DNA of 38,604 nucleotides from a virus: positions 1 through 38,604 of the IMG/VR virus record IMGVR_UViG_3300013297_000012, one strand, 5' to 3'. Position 1 is the first letter of the stretch. Every line of letters begins with the position of its first letter. The position numbers and the translations under genes were made by a program. The notes beneath the pieces are model-generated. The model worked only from the letters and a program-made list of their open reading frames with translations. It was not told where the DNA came from and made no database searches. Of the stretch, positions 24,339-30,934 are shown in pieces.

Positions 24339-24388
24339 GCTTTATACCGGGCGGCATTGCAAAATGCCTACCCGGTTTAAGGCGTTAT
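24339..24388 (+). ncRNA. Conserved intergenic RNA element, copy 2
   Basis: ACCGGG (24346-24351) pairs with CCCGGT (24371-24376). The inner hairpin GGCATT-GCAA-AATGCC has a GNRA loop. The tail is TTTAAGGCGTTA. It ends 25 bases before the DUF3846 gene. Confidence 0.78.
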
Positions 24389-24413
24389 AAGAGCCATTAG
24401 AAAGGGAAACACA

Positions 24414-24743
24414 ATGGCAGATAAACGCGGTTACGTTGTCGTTATCTTTCATGCAAATGGCGTGATTGATAAGACGGTTCAACCGAAAAGACCGGATTAC
24501 GATCAATTGAGTAAGGCGGTTAATGGTCCGATTGAGACCATTCCGTATTTTACTCGCTTTGCCGGTCTTACGCGTGGCATCGCTTATGCGAATGAAGAGG
24601 GAATGTTGAAAGGCCTTTCCTATAATCGCAACGCGTCGAAAGCTTGGTTCGATGATTTGACGGCGATTGGTCAACCGTTTGACTCCCGCCGCGTTCATCT
24701 TTTGGGCGATGTGATCTTTTTTGCAAAGGAACCAAAGCAATGA
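24414..24743 (+). CDS. DUF3846 family protein
   Basis: This 109-aa protein follows the DUF3846 pattern well: VVVIFHANGVIDKTVQP at the start, LSKAVNGPIETIPYF, then IAYANEEGMLKGLSYNRNASK and the closing VHLLGDVIFFAKE. The family is widespread in phages and plasmids and its biochemical role is not established. AAAGGGAAACACA precedes the ATG, close behind RNA element copy 2. It overlaps the next gene as ATGA, so the two are cotranslated. Confidence 0.82.
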   Translation: MADKRGYVVVIFHANGVIDKTVQPKRPDYDQLSKAVNGPIETIPYFTRFAGLTRGIAYANEEGMLKGLSYNRNASKAWFDDLTAIGQPFDSRRVHLLGDVIFFAKEPKQ

Positions 24744-24961
24744 GAACGCGTGAATATATCGAACAGGCCTTAGACGACGGCCGTTTGTCTGTTGTCATGA
24801 CAAATGGTCGCGTTTGGAAGGCACGGCGCAACGGGAAAACGCAAACGTGGAAAACGCGGCCCAATGATTTCCGGATACCGATTAAAATGGGCCTGAAATC
24901 GTATGGGGCGATTGATCACCAAAATATGCAATCGCCCGAAATCGTGATTGAACCTGAATAG
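24740..24961 (+). CDS. Small basic protein coupled to DUF3846 gene
   Basis: This 73-aa protein starts within the ATGA overlap. It is basic in the middle (GRVWKARRNGKTQTWKTRP) and short-stranded, possibly an SH3-like or nucleic-acid-binding fold, but no family is recognised. It is directly followed by RNA element copy 3. Its tight coupling suggests it works with the DUF3846 protein. Confidence 0.72.
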   Translation: MRTREYIEQALDDGRLSVVMTNGRVWKARRNGKTQTWKTRPNDFRIPIKMGLKSYGAIDHQNMQSPEIVIEPE

Positions 24962-25013
24962 CTTTAAAGCCGGGCGCTGTTGCAAAACAGCTACCCGGCT
25001 TTAGGCATTAGTG
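24961..25013 (+). ncRNA. Conserved intergenic RNA element, copy 3
   Basis: The longest outer stem: AAAGCCGGG (24966-24974) pairs with CCCGGCTTT (24994-25002). The inner hairpin CTGTT-GCAA-AACAG has a GNRA loop. The tail is TTTAGGCATTA. It ends 20 bases before the next ATG. Confidence 0.8.
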
Positions 25014-25033
25014 AAGCATGAAAGGGGAAACAA

Positions 25034-25357
25034 ATGCGGTTCACTGATAAAGAGTTACAATCGGTTCCCAAGCTCTTTAAAATCGGTTATGAAGCCGGTT
25101 TTCGAGCGGGTTGGGATGAAAGCCCGAAAGCCTTGCCCCTCTCGACTAGTGGGTATGGTTCCTGTCAATCCGCTGTGATCGTTCTCTATGCGGATACGAT
25201 TGTGCAATTGGCTCATGAAATCAAAGCGCGGCGTTGGTACCGTTCAAGTGGTCCGGGGCAATGTTTTGGCGGAACGTGTAAGCCAATCATGATTCATAGG
25301 GGCGATGGAACTCAACTCGAAGCGATTTGCGTGGTAAGCTCGCTTTGGGATGTTTAA
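25034..25357 (+). CDS. Small protein of unknown function (107 aa)
   Basis: AAAGGGGAAACAA serves the ATG. The protein has a helical N-terminus (KELQSVPKLFKIGYEAGFRAG) and a Ser/Gly-rich middle. Its C-terminal strands contain Cys residues (CFGGTCKPIMIHRGDGTQLEA, ICVV). The CFGGTC pair could bind metal or be structural. No known family or membrane helix is seen. It lies between RNA elements 3 and 4 in the small-gene cassette. Confidence 0.7.
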   Translation: MRFTDKELQSVPKLFKIGYEAGFRAGWDESPKALPLSTSGYGSCQSAVIVLYADTIVQLAHEIKARRWYRSSGPGQCFGGTCKPIMIHRGDGTQLEAICVVSSLWDV

Positions 25358-25419
25358 GAAGCGTGGCGGAATTCGCTTTATCCGCATCGGCAGACTAAAC
25401 ATTCAATGGAGCATCCGAC

Positions 25420-25677
25420 GTGCCAATACAAGCAATCCTAGTGCGGTTTCATGGGCCGAGTCAGTTTCGCGGTTCCAGAGTCACTGCAATGTGCCAAGCA
25501 AAGACGATTACCAAATCGCGCGTTTACGAATTGAACGATTATGCGAACGCGCAAAAAATCGTGTCTGAGTTGTGTAAAACTTTAGACTGGCATGGCAAGT
25601 TGCATTGTGGTATAACGCGGCTTGGCGAATATGTCTTTGTTTTCGAGACCAACGAAGACAATAGCTTGACAGTCTAA
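25420..25677 (+). CDS. Small protein of unknown function (85 aa, GTG start)
   Basis: The start is a GTG with GGAG 8 bases upstream. The alternative frame starting at 25350 overlaps the previous gene, has no ribosome-binding site and ends mid-gene. The product has a helical middle (SRVYELNDYANAQKIVSELCK) and a C-terminal strand pattern (KLHCGITRLGEYVFVFETNED). RNA element copy 4 begins directly after the stop. Function unknown. Confidence 0.65.
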   Translation: MPIQAILVRFHGPSQFRGSRVTAMCQAKTITKSRVYELNDYANAQKIVSELCKTLDWHGKLHCGITRLGEYVFVFETNEDNSLTV

Positions 25678-25723
25678 CCTTATGCCGGGCGGCCTTAATT
25701 GGCCTACCCGGCTTAAGGCGTTA
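25675..25723 (+). ncRNA. Conserved intergenic RNA element, copy 4
   Basis: GCCGGG (25684-25689) pairs with CCCGGC (25707-25712). The inner hairpin GGCC-TTAATT-GGCC lacks the GNRA loop. The tail TTAAGGCGTTA merges into the next stem. Confidence 0.75.
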
Positions 25724-25804
25724 GGAACGGTGATTAGGTGGGTCTTTGACCGCGATCTAGCTACCTGTGCCACAAGGTACAGGATAGAAGCAGCACCGTC
25801 CTAA
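25721..25804 (+). promoter_or_regulatory. Three-way-junction-like leader of the next gene
   Basis: TTAGG-A-ACGGTG (25721-25732) pairs with CACCGTCCTAA (25794-25804), leaving one bulged A. Inside are GGTC-TTT-GACC (25741-25751) and CCTGTGCC-ACAA-GGTACAGG (25764-25783). The closing strand ends 1 base before the GGGAG ribosome-binding site. The 5' strand overlaps the tail of RNA element 4, so the two folds may compete. Confidence 0.55.
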
Positions 25805-25818
25805 TGGGAGATTATACT

Positions 25819-26046
25819 ATGGCGAAACGTGGTCCGGCTGATAAGAAGTCGGGTTATCGTGCGGTTGCGGGAGGCATCGCGACCAACAGTTACATGCGGG
25901 ATATGGGACGTTTCACGCTGCGTTTCGATCCCCGCTCAGTTGAGCAAGCGGACCAAACCCGTTCAATGGTCAATATGAAGGGTGGAAGTGAAGCGGAACG
26001 GCGCCGTGCCAACCATCACAGGGGCATACAGGCCCAATCTGATTAA
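25819..26046 (+). CDS. Small basic protein (75 aa)
   Basis: The start is the second of two in-frame ATGs, because GGGAGA lies 7-8 bases before it. The protein is rich in Arg, Lys, Gly and Ser (AKRGPADKKSGYRAVAGG, GSEAERRRANHHRG) with no membrane segment. It could bind nucleic acid; this is inferred from charge. It is the last gene of the RNA-element cassette and is followed by an exact palindrome copy and a different hairpin. Confidence 0.68.
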   Translation: MAKRGPADKKSGYRAVAGGIATNSYMRDMGRFTLRFDPRSVEQADQTRSMVNMKGGSEAERRRANHHRGIQAQSD

Positions 26047-26049
26047 CCT

Positions 26050-26064
26050 TGTGTGACTCACACA
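26050..26064. repeat. Palindrome TGTGTGACTCACACA (exact)
   Basis: Ends the small-gene cassette; extended to TTGTGTGACTCACACAA. Confidence 0.95.
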
Positions 26065-26073
26065 ATAGACTTG

Positions 26074-26125
26074 ACGGCTAGCCTTAAATGTGCTAGCCGT
26101 TAGGCCTGTTGTAATGATGCAACAG
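26074..26125 (+). promoter_or_regulatory. Double hairpin, possible diverged fifth RNA element
   Basis: ACGGCTAGC (26074-26082) pairs with GCTAGCCGT (26092-26100), followed by TAGGCCTGTT, which resembles the tail of the four elements. A second stem CCTGTTG/CAACAGG follows. The CCGGGC/TACCCGG core is absent, so membership is uncertain. Confidence 0.5.
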
Positions 26126-26150
26126 GAGAACCAAAGGGAAACACCGGAAA

Positions 26151-26573
26151 ATGGCCCAACCCACAATTAAACGGACGCAATCGGCATCGGACCTGCCATC
26201 GTTCCTCGCCCCTCCGACGACGGACGCAAACCAAGCCGAAACTTTCGGTAGCGGGGCGGAAACAACTGGCATGGCGGAACCTGACGAATTGTCACAGCAT
26301 GTTAACGAAGCTGTGCAACAGGTTTTCCCGAAAGCCGATATGTCCAATCTTTCGGATATGGACGATCATGCGGCAACTGTTCAAGATCAAATCAACCGCT
26401 TGGATATGGAGCGGTTGAAGGTTGCGGCTCAGTTGGTCAATACGTTCAATCGGGCAATTCAGGTTCAAGCCGGTCGCAGTGACTGGAATGAACATGATTA
26501 CGCGTCGTTTATCGTCGCGTTGCGTTCGATTGATCGTATCGGTTACGACGCGAAACTGAATATCAAGAAGTAG
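26151..26573 (+). CDS. Helical protein of unknown function (140 aa)
   Basis: The N-terminal 50 residues are polar and probably disordered (TQSASDLPSFLAPPTTDANQA). From about 55 on it is helical and charged (MDDHAATVQDQINRLDMERLK, VAAQLVNTFNRAIQ). It has no Cys, no membrane segment and no known motif. A GGAAAA sequence precedes the ATG. It stands alone between two palindrome copies, behind a double hairpin. Confidence 0.72.
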   Translation: MAQPTIKRTQSASDLPSFLAPPTTDANQAETFGSGAETTGMAEPDELSQHVNEAVQQVFPKADMSNLSDMDDHAATVQDQINRLDMERLKVAAQLVNTFNRAIQVQAGRSDWNEHDYASFIVALRSIDRIGYDAKLNIKK

Positions 26574-26606
26574 TTATGCGCTAGACGCATACCAGCTATG
26601 CATTTG

Positions 26607-26635
26607 CGCCCGTTGTGTGAGTCACACAGCGGGCG
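26607..26635 (+). promoter_or_regulatory. Extended hairpin built on a palindrome copy
   Basis: CGCCCG and CGGGCG flank the repeat so that the whole 29 bases fold into one 13-bp stem (one G-T pair) with a 3-base loop. No T run follows. As RNA it would be very stable. Confidence 0.65.
26614..26628. repeat. Palindrome TGTGTGAGTCACACA (exact)
   Basis: Core of the extended hairpin ahead of the 309-aa gene. Confidence 0.95.
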
Positions 26636-26685
26636 TAGTCTTTGATTGTTGCAAACGAGCTACGGCTCAAACAGGAGATTACCAA

Positions 26686-27615
26686 ATGTCGAAAGCAGCG
26701 AAGAAAGCCACCCCGGCGAAGGGCAAGAGCAAGCCGGAAACCGAAGTTCAGTCGGGCGACGATACCGGCATGAACCTTGTGCCGACGATTAAGACCGGCG
26801 CACTGTCGAAAGACGTCGGCCCGATGGTCATTGCCGGATTGGCAAAGGCTTACGAGGACGAAAAGAAGGCAAACGAGCTTATCGATGCCGTCAAGGCAAA
26901 GCGGTATGACTTGCTTGCCGCAACCACTGCTGCGATTGTCAAGGCGGCAAAGGCGGATGACTCGATTGATCTTTCCGCCGCGTTCAAAGACAACAAAAAG
27001 GCAATCAATCTGATGAACGCTCAGATTGGGCTTGCGCTCGGTTTCCGTGAAGTCGAGACGTCGGGCGAGGGTGATAAGGCGAAGTCGCGGCTTGTCTATG
27101 CGAAGTCGGTTTCCAAGTATTTCCCGACTGCGAAAGACCCGAAAGATGCGCCTGCGACGATCCAGAAGGCGACCACGCGCAGCAACTTTATGCATCTGGT
27201 CAAGAAGTGTGCAATGGCTGCACATGCCATTGTGCTGAAAGACTTGGACATCAAGAAAGATGCCAAGACCGGAACCCTTCAGATCACCGGCCCGGCTGTG
27301 AACAAGACTTTCGGCGCCGAAAGCGTGTTGCTTGACGAAAAGATCACCGTCGGCGAGGGTGAGAACAAGACCAAGCTCAAGAAAAAGCCGTCATTTACGG
27401 CGCTGGCCGAAATGGCTGCCGAAAGCGAGGGTAAGGTTGTCGCCAAGCGTGGCCAAACGGGTACCTCCGGAACTGCTATCGATCCCTCGGTTGCAATCCA
27501 GAGTGTCTGCACAAGCCTCTTGAGCATCCTCCCGAAGCTCAAAGCTCTCGATCCCAAGACGACCGAAAGCCTCAAGGCGGCCCGAACCGCTATTGACAAC
27601 GCCCTGAAAACCTGA
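26686..27615 (+). CDS. Conserved-looking early protein of unknown function (309 aa)
   Basis: AGGAGATTACCAA serves the ATG. The N-terminus is Lys/Ala-rich and basic, then mostly helical (MVIAGLAKAYEDEKKANELID, LLAATTAAIVKAAKADDSID). The middle holds a conserved-looking stretch (TRSNFMHLVKKCAMAAHAIVL) and the C-terminus is helical again (IQSVCTSLLSILPKLKALDP). There are no catalytic motifs. It has its own strong terminator, so it is a single-gene unit behind a repeat hairpin. A DNA-binding or structural role in takeover is possible but not shown. Confidence 0.75.
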   Translation: MSKAAKKATPAKGKSKPETEVQSGDDTGMNLVPTIKTGALSKDVGPMVIAGLAKAYEDEKKANELIDAVKAKRYDLLAATTAAIVKAAKADDSIDLSAAFKDNKKAINLMNAQIGLALGFREVETSGEGDKAKSRLVYAKSVSKYFPTAKDPKDAPATIQKATTRSNFMHLVKKCAMAAHAIVLKDLDIKKDAKTGTLQITGPAVNKTFGAESVLLDEKITVGEGENKTKLKKKPSFTALAEMAAESEGKVVAKRGQTGTSGTAIDPSVAIQSVCTSLLSILPKLKALDPKTTESLKAARTAIDNALKT

Positions 27616-27641
27616 TATAACAGTCAGGCTAGAAGGGAATG

Positions 27642-27673
27642 ACCCCCGGTAGCAATACCGGGGGTTTCTTTTT
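27642..27673 (+). terminator. Rightward intrinsic terminator
   Basis: Perfect 10-bp stem ACCCCCGGTA/TACCGGGGGT with a GCAA loop, followed by TTTCTTTTT. Ends the 309-aa gene transcript. Confidence 0.92.
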
Positions 27674-27678
27674 GACTG

Positions 27679-27693
27679 TGTGTGACTCACATA
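27679..27693. repeat. Palindrome TGTGTGACTCACATA
   Basis: Between the terminator and the AAGGAGG of the next gene. Confidence 0.92.
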
Positions 27694-27707
27694 AGGAGGC
27701 CCCGCAT

Positions 27708-28070
27708 GTGAACATTCATCAAGTCGGACGCAATATCGAGCGTATGGAGTGGCGGCTCGAACGGATTGAAAGATTGCTACTCCGCATTCTGAAAGAGGAC
27801 GTTGACATGAAACAGAGCACTCAGGACTTGGTCGATGCTGTGACGCAGCTTTCGGCGACGACGGACGAAATCGGCGCTGCGATCGATGCGCTGGTTGCGG
27901 CTCAGGGCGAAGACGACTCGGACGCAATCGAAGCTCAGGTCGAAATCCTCAAGGGACTCGCGCCCAAGCTCAAGTCGCATCTGCCGGCGGTCGCTGCGGC
28001 TGGTACGGCTGTGGCTCAGGCCCCGTCCGATCCGGCTGCGAACGTCGCGGCGGACATTCCGCAGTCCTGA
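27708..28070 (+). CDS. Coiled-coil protein (120 aa, GTG start)
   Basis: The start is a GTG with AAGGAGG 8 bases upstream; the ATG overlapping it is followed at once by a stop in its own frame. The N-terminus forms an amphipathic, Arg/Glu-rich helix (GRNIERMEWRLERIERLLLRI), followed by DLVDAVTQLSATTDEIGAAID and an Ala/Pro-rich tail. This looks like a small oligomeric coiled-coil protein. A terminator follows the stop. Function unknown. Confidence 0.72.
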   Translation: MNIHQVGRNIERMEWRLERIERLLLRILKEDVDMKQSTQDLVDAVTQLSATTDEIGAAIDALVAAQGEDDSDAIEAQVEILKGLAPKLKSHLPAVAAAGTAVAQAPSDPAANVAADIPQS

Positions 28071-28088
28071 TAGCGGACCCAACGATCG

Positions 28089-28123
28089 GCCCGTCGCTAG
28101 AGATAGCGGCGGGCTAATTTTTT
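28089..28123 (+). terminator. Rightward intrinsic terminator
   Basis: GCCCGTCGCTA pairs with TAGCGGCGGGC (one mismatch-tolerant stem around GAGA) followed by TAATTTTTT. Confidence 0.85.
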
Positions 28124-28145
28124 GCCTATTGTTTTGCGCTTTTTG

Positions 28146-28176
28146 CTTGACAAATGTATGGGTTTCGTGATACCTT
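28146..28176 (+). promoter_or_regulatory. Rightward promoter of the replication-side operon
   Basis: CTTGACA is consensus; the -10 is weaker (TACCTT at 18 bases or ATACCT at 17). It lies directly after a terminator and about 80 bases before the next gene, which supports it. Confidence 0.55.
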
Positions 28177-28248
28177 GTAACCCTTCTTCGCGCAGCCCAC
28201 ATAGGCCAAACATGTGTGCTCGCTATCATATAAAAGGACACCGGACTC

Positions 28249-28602
28249 ATGACACCTAAAGAACTACGCCAATTCAAAGAGCTTGGGGTAAATATCGCAC
28301 AACAGGCCGATTACCTAAGCAATAACATTCATGGCGGGCGTGTGACTCACACAGAGAGCACGCTACAGAAGCTGATCAATCACATATGCCAGATCAATAA
28401 GCATATCCGCGCCAAACGTGGTTATGCCAATCTGTTCGAGCGTATGCTATTCCAGTGCCAAGCTGGTCCGCTCGAAGTGACGATCCAAAAGGACGTGATC
28501 TATATTCAGGGCGTTGTGTCAATCGATGCCTTGAAGGAATTCTTTATCGTGAATGAGCCTCCCGGCTTCAAAGCTCTTGAGATAGCGGAGGCAGGCGAAT
28601 GA
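28249..28602 (+). CDS. Protein of unknown function (117 aa) containing an in-frame repeat
   Basis: First gene after the promoter at 28146. It is helical in the first 75 residues (KELRQFKELGVNIAQQADYLS, LQKLINHICQINKHIRAKRGY) with short strands after that (LEVTIQKDVIYIQGVVSIDAL). The palindrome copy is translated at about residues 31-34 as VTHT. The stop overlaps the next start as ATGA. AAGGACACCGGACTC upstream is only a loosely spaced ribosome site. No family recognised. Confidence 0.72.
   Translation: MTPKELRQFKELGVNIAQQADYLSNNIHGGRVTHTESTLQKLINHICQINKHIRAKRGYANLFERMLFQCQAGPLEVTIQKDVIYIQGVVSIDALKEFFIVNEPPGFKALEIAEAGE
28339..28353. repeat. Palindrome CGTGTGACTCACACA inside the 117-aa gene
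   Basis: Full core kept within coding sequence, read as VTHT. Confidence 0.93.
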
Positions 28603-28919
28603 CAAAATCCAGAGCAAAGCACAAGATAGCACTCGAAGAAGAGGCCGTGATTATCACGGATCGAGTCATGCCGCACATTGCGCGTAAAGCTATCAAGCGT
28701 GAAGTCGTTGAAATCAAGTCTTCCGGCCAACCGATTTTGGCCGAAAGGCGCGAGTTGGGCAGTCCACCCAAATGGATTATATGGCTCAGCTACAACGAGG
28801 ACCGTACCGAAGGCACCTATTTGATACTCAACCAAGACGGTAGCATCTGGCGTGAGACTACGCACGGTGACGGTTCTACTTCTGTGGTCAAAATCAAGCC
28901 AGCGGACAAGATAGCATGA
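28599..28919 (+). CDS. Small beta-rich protein (106 aa)
   Basis: Coupled to both neighbours by ATGA overlaps. It has a Lys/Arg-rich start, then strands with aromatic residues (KWIIWLSYNEDRTEGTYLILN, GSIWRETTHGDGSTSVVKIKP). There is no Cys or membrane helix. Function unknown; the operon position suggests a joint role with the 117-aa and 67-aa proteins. Confidence 0.7.
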   Translation: MTKSRAKHKIALEEEAVIITDRVMPHIARKAIKREVVEIKSSGQPILAERRELGSPPKWIIWLSYNEDRTEGTYLILNQDGSIWRETTHGDGSTSVVKIKPADKIA

Positions 28920-29119
28920 AGACGCACATGGTCATTTTGTATGTCCGCTCGCCTGATAGAAGCCAAAAAGATGCTCAGTTGCGTGTGCATCGCTACTTTA
29001 TGAAGCAAAGAGGGTTGCTAGCACAGGAAGGTTTTCACGTTATCAGCACCGGACGCGTGACAAACTTCAATCTAAAGGGCTCAGATCACCCCTCAATGCA
29101 GCCAAAAAATAAGGCTTGA
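28916..29119 (+). CDS. Small protein (67 aa)
   Basis: Starts in an ATGA overlap. It opens with a hydrophobic strand (MVILYVRSPDRSQKDAQLRVH) and has a helical basic middle (RYFMKQRGLLAQEGFHVIS), a plausible small alpha/beta fold. A CTTGACA promoter box overlaps its stop codon. Function unknown. Confidence 0.68.
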   Translation: MKTHMVILYVRSPDRSQKDAQLRVHRYFMKQRGLLAQEGFHVISTGRVTNFNLKGSDHPSMQPKNKA

Positions 29120-29144
29120 CACCGATAGCAATTTGTGGTAGTGT
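29115..29144 (+). promoter_or_regulatory. Possible rightward promoter
   Basis: CTTGACA, 17-base spacer, TAGTGT. The -35 is consensus and the -10 is poor. It stands at the start of a 160-base gene-free leader. Confidence 0.45.
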
Positions 29145-29152
29145 TACTTATA

Positions 29153-29184
29153 CTATGCTAGCGTATCCCCACACTAGCATAGTG
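29153..29184 (+). promoter_or_regulatory. Leader hairpin
   Basis: Perfect 10-bp stem ACTATGCTAG/CTAGCATAGT with a 12-base loop, near the expected transcript start from 29115, followed by CCCGTCGGG and CCCGGCGGG. No T run. Confidence 0.65.
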
Positions 29185-29250
29185 CCCGTCGGGATTGGCT
29201 TCTTTGCCCCCCTAAGCTGCGTACCCGGCGGGAACTTAATTGCCAGTAAC

Positions 29251-29265
29251 TGTGTGAGTCACATA
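29251..29265. repeat. Palindrome TGTGTGAGTCACATA
   Basis: Just ahead of the GGAG of the 154-aa gene. Confidence 0.92.
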
Positions 29266-29281
29266 ACACCGGAGCATTACA

Positions 29282-29746
29282 ATGTCCACTACTTCTACGA
29301 GGTCAACAGTGACCAAGCTGACTGCCCACCGTGAGGTTACGTTCCAAGCAACGATCCTCAAGTTCCTTATGCTCATTGCCGACACGGTTATGCCGTTAAG
29401 TCAAGACAAGAGCAACACAGGCGGCCTCATTGCACGTGCGTTCATGTGGGATAAGGTGCAGGAGTATGCGAAGAAGCAGTCTGACGACGCATGGGATAAG
29501 TTGGAAGAAGAAGAGATTATTGACGAGTATAAGAACTTGGAAGAAGGCGAGTACCATCTTGGGGAAAGCCCACATTTCGTTGTCATGGTTAAAGTCTCGA
29601 AACCCCGTCGGGAGCGTGACGACGACAAGCTTGCCGCAGAGTTGAAGAAGCGGTACAAAGTCCCCGAAGCAATCACAAAAGACTTGATCGAGAAATCGAA
29701 AAAGGACGGTTCACGCAACCGTACCTTGAGCATTGTGGAGCGGTGA
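29282..29746 (+). CDS. Charged helical protein (154 aa)
   Basis: GGAG lies 7 bases before the ATG. After a Thr/Ser-rich start there is a hydrophobic helix (FQATILKFLMLIADTVMP) and then a very charged helical body (DDAWDKLEEEEIIDEYKNLEE). A strand (PHFVVMVKVSKPRRERDDDKL) and a basic C-terminus follow. No family recognised. The next gene starts directly at its stop. Confidence 0.72.
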   Translation: MSTTSTRSTVTKLTAHREVTFQATILKFLMLIADTVMPLSQDKSNTGGLIARAFMWDKVQEYAKKQSDDAWDKLEEEEIIDEYKNLEEGEYHLGESPHFVVMVKVSKPRRERDDDKLAAELKKRYKVPEAITKDLIEKSKKDGSRNRTLSIVER

Positions 29747-30010
29747 ATGCAGGTAATACCTTTCACGAGCACTCGTGATCGAATTGCGCAGGGACACAAG
29801 CGGTCCCTGCCGCTATTGACGGCAGCTAAGGGTCAGAAGCTTTATGCGATCCGCCGTCGGGATGGAAAGTATTTCCATTCGTGCTATGTCAACCCCGACG
29901 TGGCACATGTTGTGATGATTAAACTGTTCTCGGCCGATGACGCGAACTTTGTGAAGTCGGTGGACCAGACAGTTTTGTCGCGTATCTGTAAACCCGAACA
30001 TCTTGTGTGA
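29747..30010 (+). CDS. Small basic protein (87 aa) ending within a repeat
   Basis: GGAGCGGTGA precedes the ATG. It is basic and beta-like (GQKLYAIRRRDGKYFHSCYVN, HVVMIKLFSADDANFVKSVD). Its TGA stop is the TGA in the left arm of the palindrome copy at 30004, so the repeat supplies the stop codon. Function unknown. Confidence 0.7.
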   Translation: MQVIPFTSTRDRIAQGHKRSLPLLTAAKGQKLYAIRRRDGKYFHSCYVNPDVAHVVMIKLFSADDANFVKSVDQTVLSRICKPEHLV

Positions 30011-30018
30011 GTCACACA
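30004..30018. repeat. Palindrome TGTGTGAGTCACACA (exact), holds a stop and touches a start
   Basis: Its TGA (30008-30010) ends the 87-aa gene and its last A is the first base of the ATG of the 44-aa gene. Confidence 0.95.
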
Positions 30019-30152
30019 TGGACATTGATCCAGATCGTGTAGGCGGCTGCTTTCAAGTTGCTTGTCTTGTGCTTGCTCTGATCGCTGCATTGGTCTTGGC
30101 ATGTCTACTCTACGGAGAAACCTCATGGATACACGACTTAAACAGGCCCTAG
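30018..30152 (+). CDS. Small membrane protein (44 aa)
   Basis: The ATG shares its A with the end of the palindrome. After an acidic start (DIDPDRVGG) there is a single transmembrane helix (residues 11-32, CFQVACLVLALIAALVLACLL), then a short tail. It overlaps the next gene, whose ATG lies at 30125. There is no Shine-Dalgarno except GAG in the repeat. Small one-helix proteins are common among phage early genes; the role is unknown. Confidence 0.6.
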   Translation: MDIDPDRVGGCFQVACLVLALIAALVLACLLYGETSWIHDLNRP

Positions 30153-30313
30153 AGAAGATGATCAATAAGCACTATTCGGCAGTACAGACTGACACGGCTT
30201 TAGAGCATTCAGATAGCTGGAAGCTCGAAAAGAAGGCTAAACAGTTTTGGGCTGACTTCTCCGAAGCGAAGAAAGAATTTGAAGGGTTACTGGAAAAATG
30301 CCACTTGTCCTAG
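30125..30313 (+). CDS. Small helical protein (62 aa)
   Basis: The ATG is served by GGAG 7 bases upstream, inside the 44-aa gene. It is almost all helix and charged (LKQALEKMINKHYSAVQTD, LEKKAKQFWADFSEAKKEFEG). It overlaps the next gene by 16 bases. No family recognised. Confidence 0.68.
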   Translation: MDTRLKQALEKMINKHYSAVQTDTALEHSDSWKLEKKAKQFWADFSEAKKEFEGLLEKCHLS

Positions 30314-30627
30314 CGCCGTCGTTCGATGATCACACTCGCGAACAAATCGAAACACACATTGCGGAGGTTCAGGCGAGGCGTATGTCTGCCGCAGTCGAGT
30401 ACCATACTGGCAAGGATGCTAAGCTGGCTCATGAGAGCAGTAAGATACAGCAACGTATTGCTCGTCAGTATGACATGCTCGGCAAAGAATTAGAGCAACT
30501 GGATAAGGTCATGGAGAAGGTTGAGAACCGTCTTGCTGGTCTTACCCATTTGAAGAATGAATTGGGCATGGTCGAAGAAATGCGCGAAATGCACGTTCTC
30601 GATGAAGAGGAAGAAGAGAATGAATGA
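30298..30627 (+). CDS. Coiled-coil protein (109 aa)
   Basis: After a short start it is a continuous charged helix (EQIETHIAEVQARRMSAAVEY, RQYDMLGKELEQLDKVMEKVE), with a very acidic end (LDEEEEENE). It starts 16 bases inside the previous gene and overlaps the next by 8 bases. It is probably an oligomeric coiled coil; function unknown. Confidence 0.7.
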   Translation: MPLVLAPSFDDHTREQIETHIAEVQARRMSAAVEYHTGKDAKLAHESSKIQQRIARQYDMLGKELEQLDKVMEKVENRLAGLTHLKNELGMVEEMREMHVLDEEEEENE

Positions 30628-30934
30628 CAAGAAGATTTTGGCACTTAACACGACCCCATTGGAGACATTCGTTCACAATCTAGTCTCTACAAATATCGAG
30701 AACATTCAACATTGCTTTCGCATTGACAGTGTCAGTTATGTTGCGGTGCTCGGTGCGGCTCTTGGTGAAATGCTTGCTGCGGCTGATGCTGGCAGTGAGA
30801 AGAGGCTTGGAGACTTGACAGAAGAACAACTTGAGCCGTTGAAGCAGACGTTCCTGCTCAATTTCGATGCTGCGTACAATCGTATCCGCAGTGAACTTGT
30901 TGAACCCGTTACACCAAAGAAGGAAGTCCCATGA
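30620..30934 (+). CDS. Helical protein (104 aa)
   Basis: GAAGAG precedes the ATG. The product has a mixed helical pattern (FVHNLVSTNIENIQHCFRIDS, YVAVLGAALGEMLAAADAGSE, LKQTFLLNFDAAYNRIRSELV) without a membrane helix or motif. It couples to the following gene by an ATGA overlap. Function unknown. Confidence 0.7.
   Translation: MNDKKILALNTTPLETFVHNLVSTNIENIQHCFRIDSVSYVAVLGAALGEMLAAADAGSEKRLGDLTEEQLEPLKQTFLLNFDAAYNRIRSELVEPVTPKKEVP

Noticed and set aside
25350-25568. 72-codon frame overlapping the 107-aa gene
   Set aside because: No ribosome-binding site. The overlapping GTG-started frame ends exactly before RNA element 4 and has GGAG upstream.
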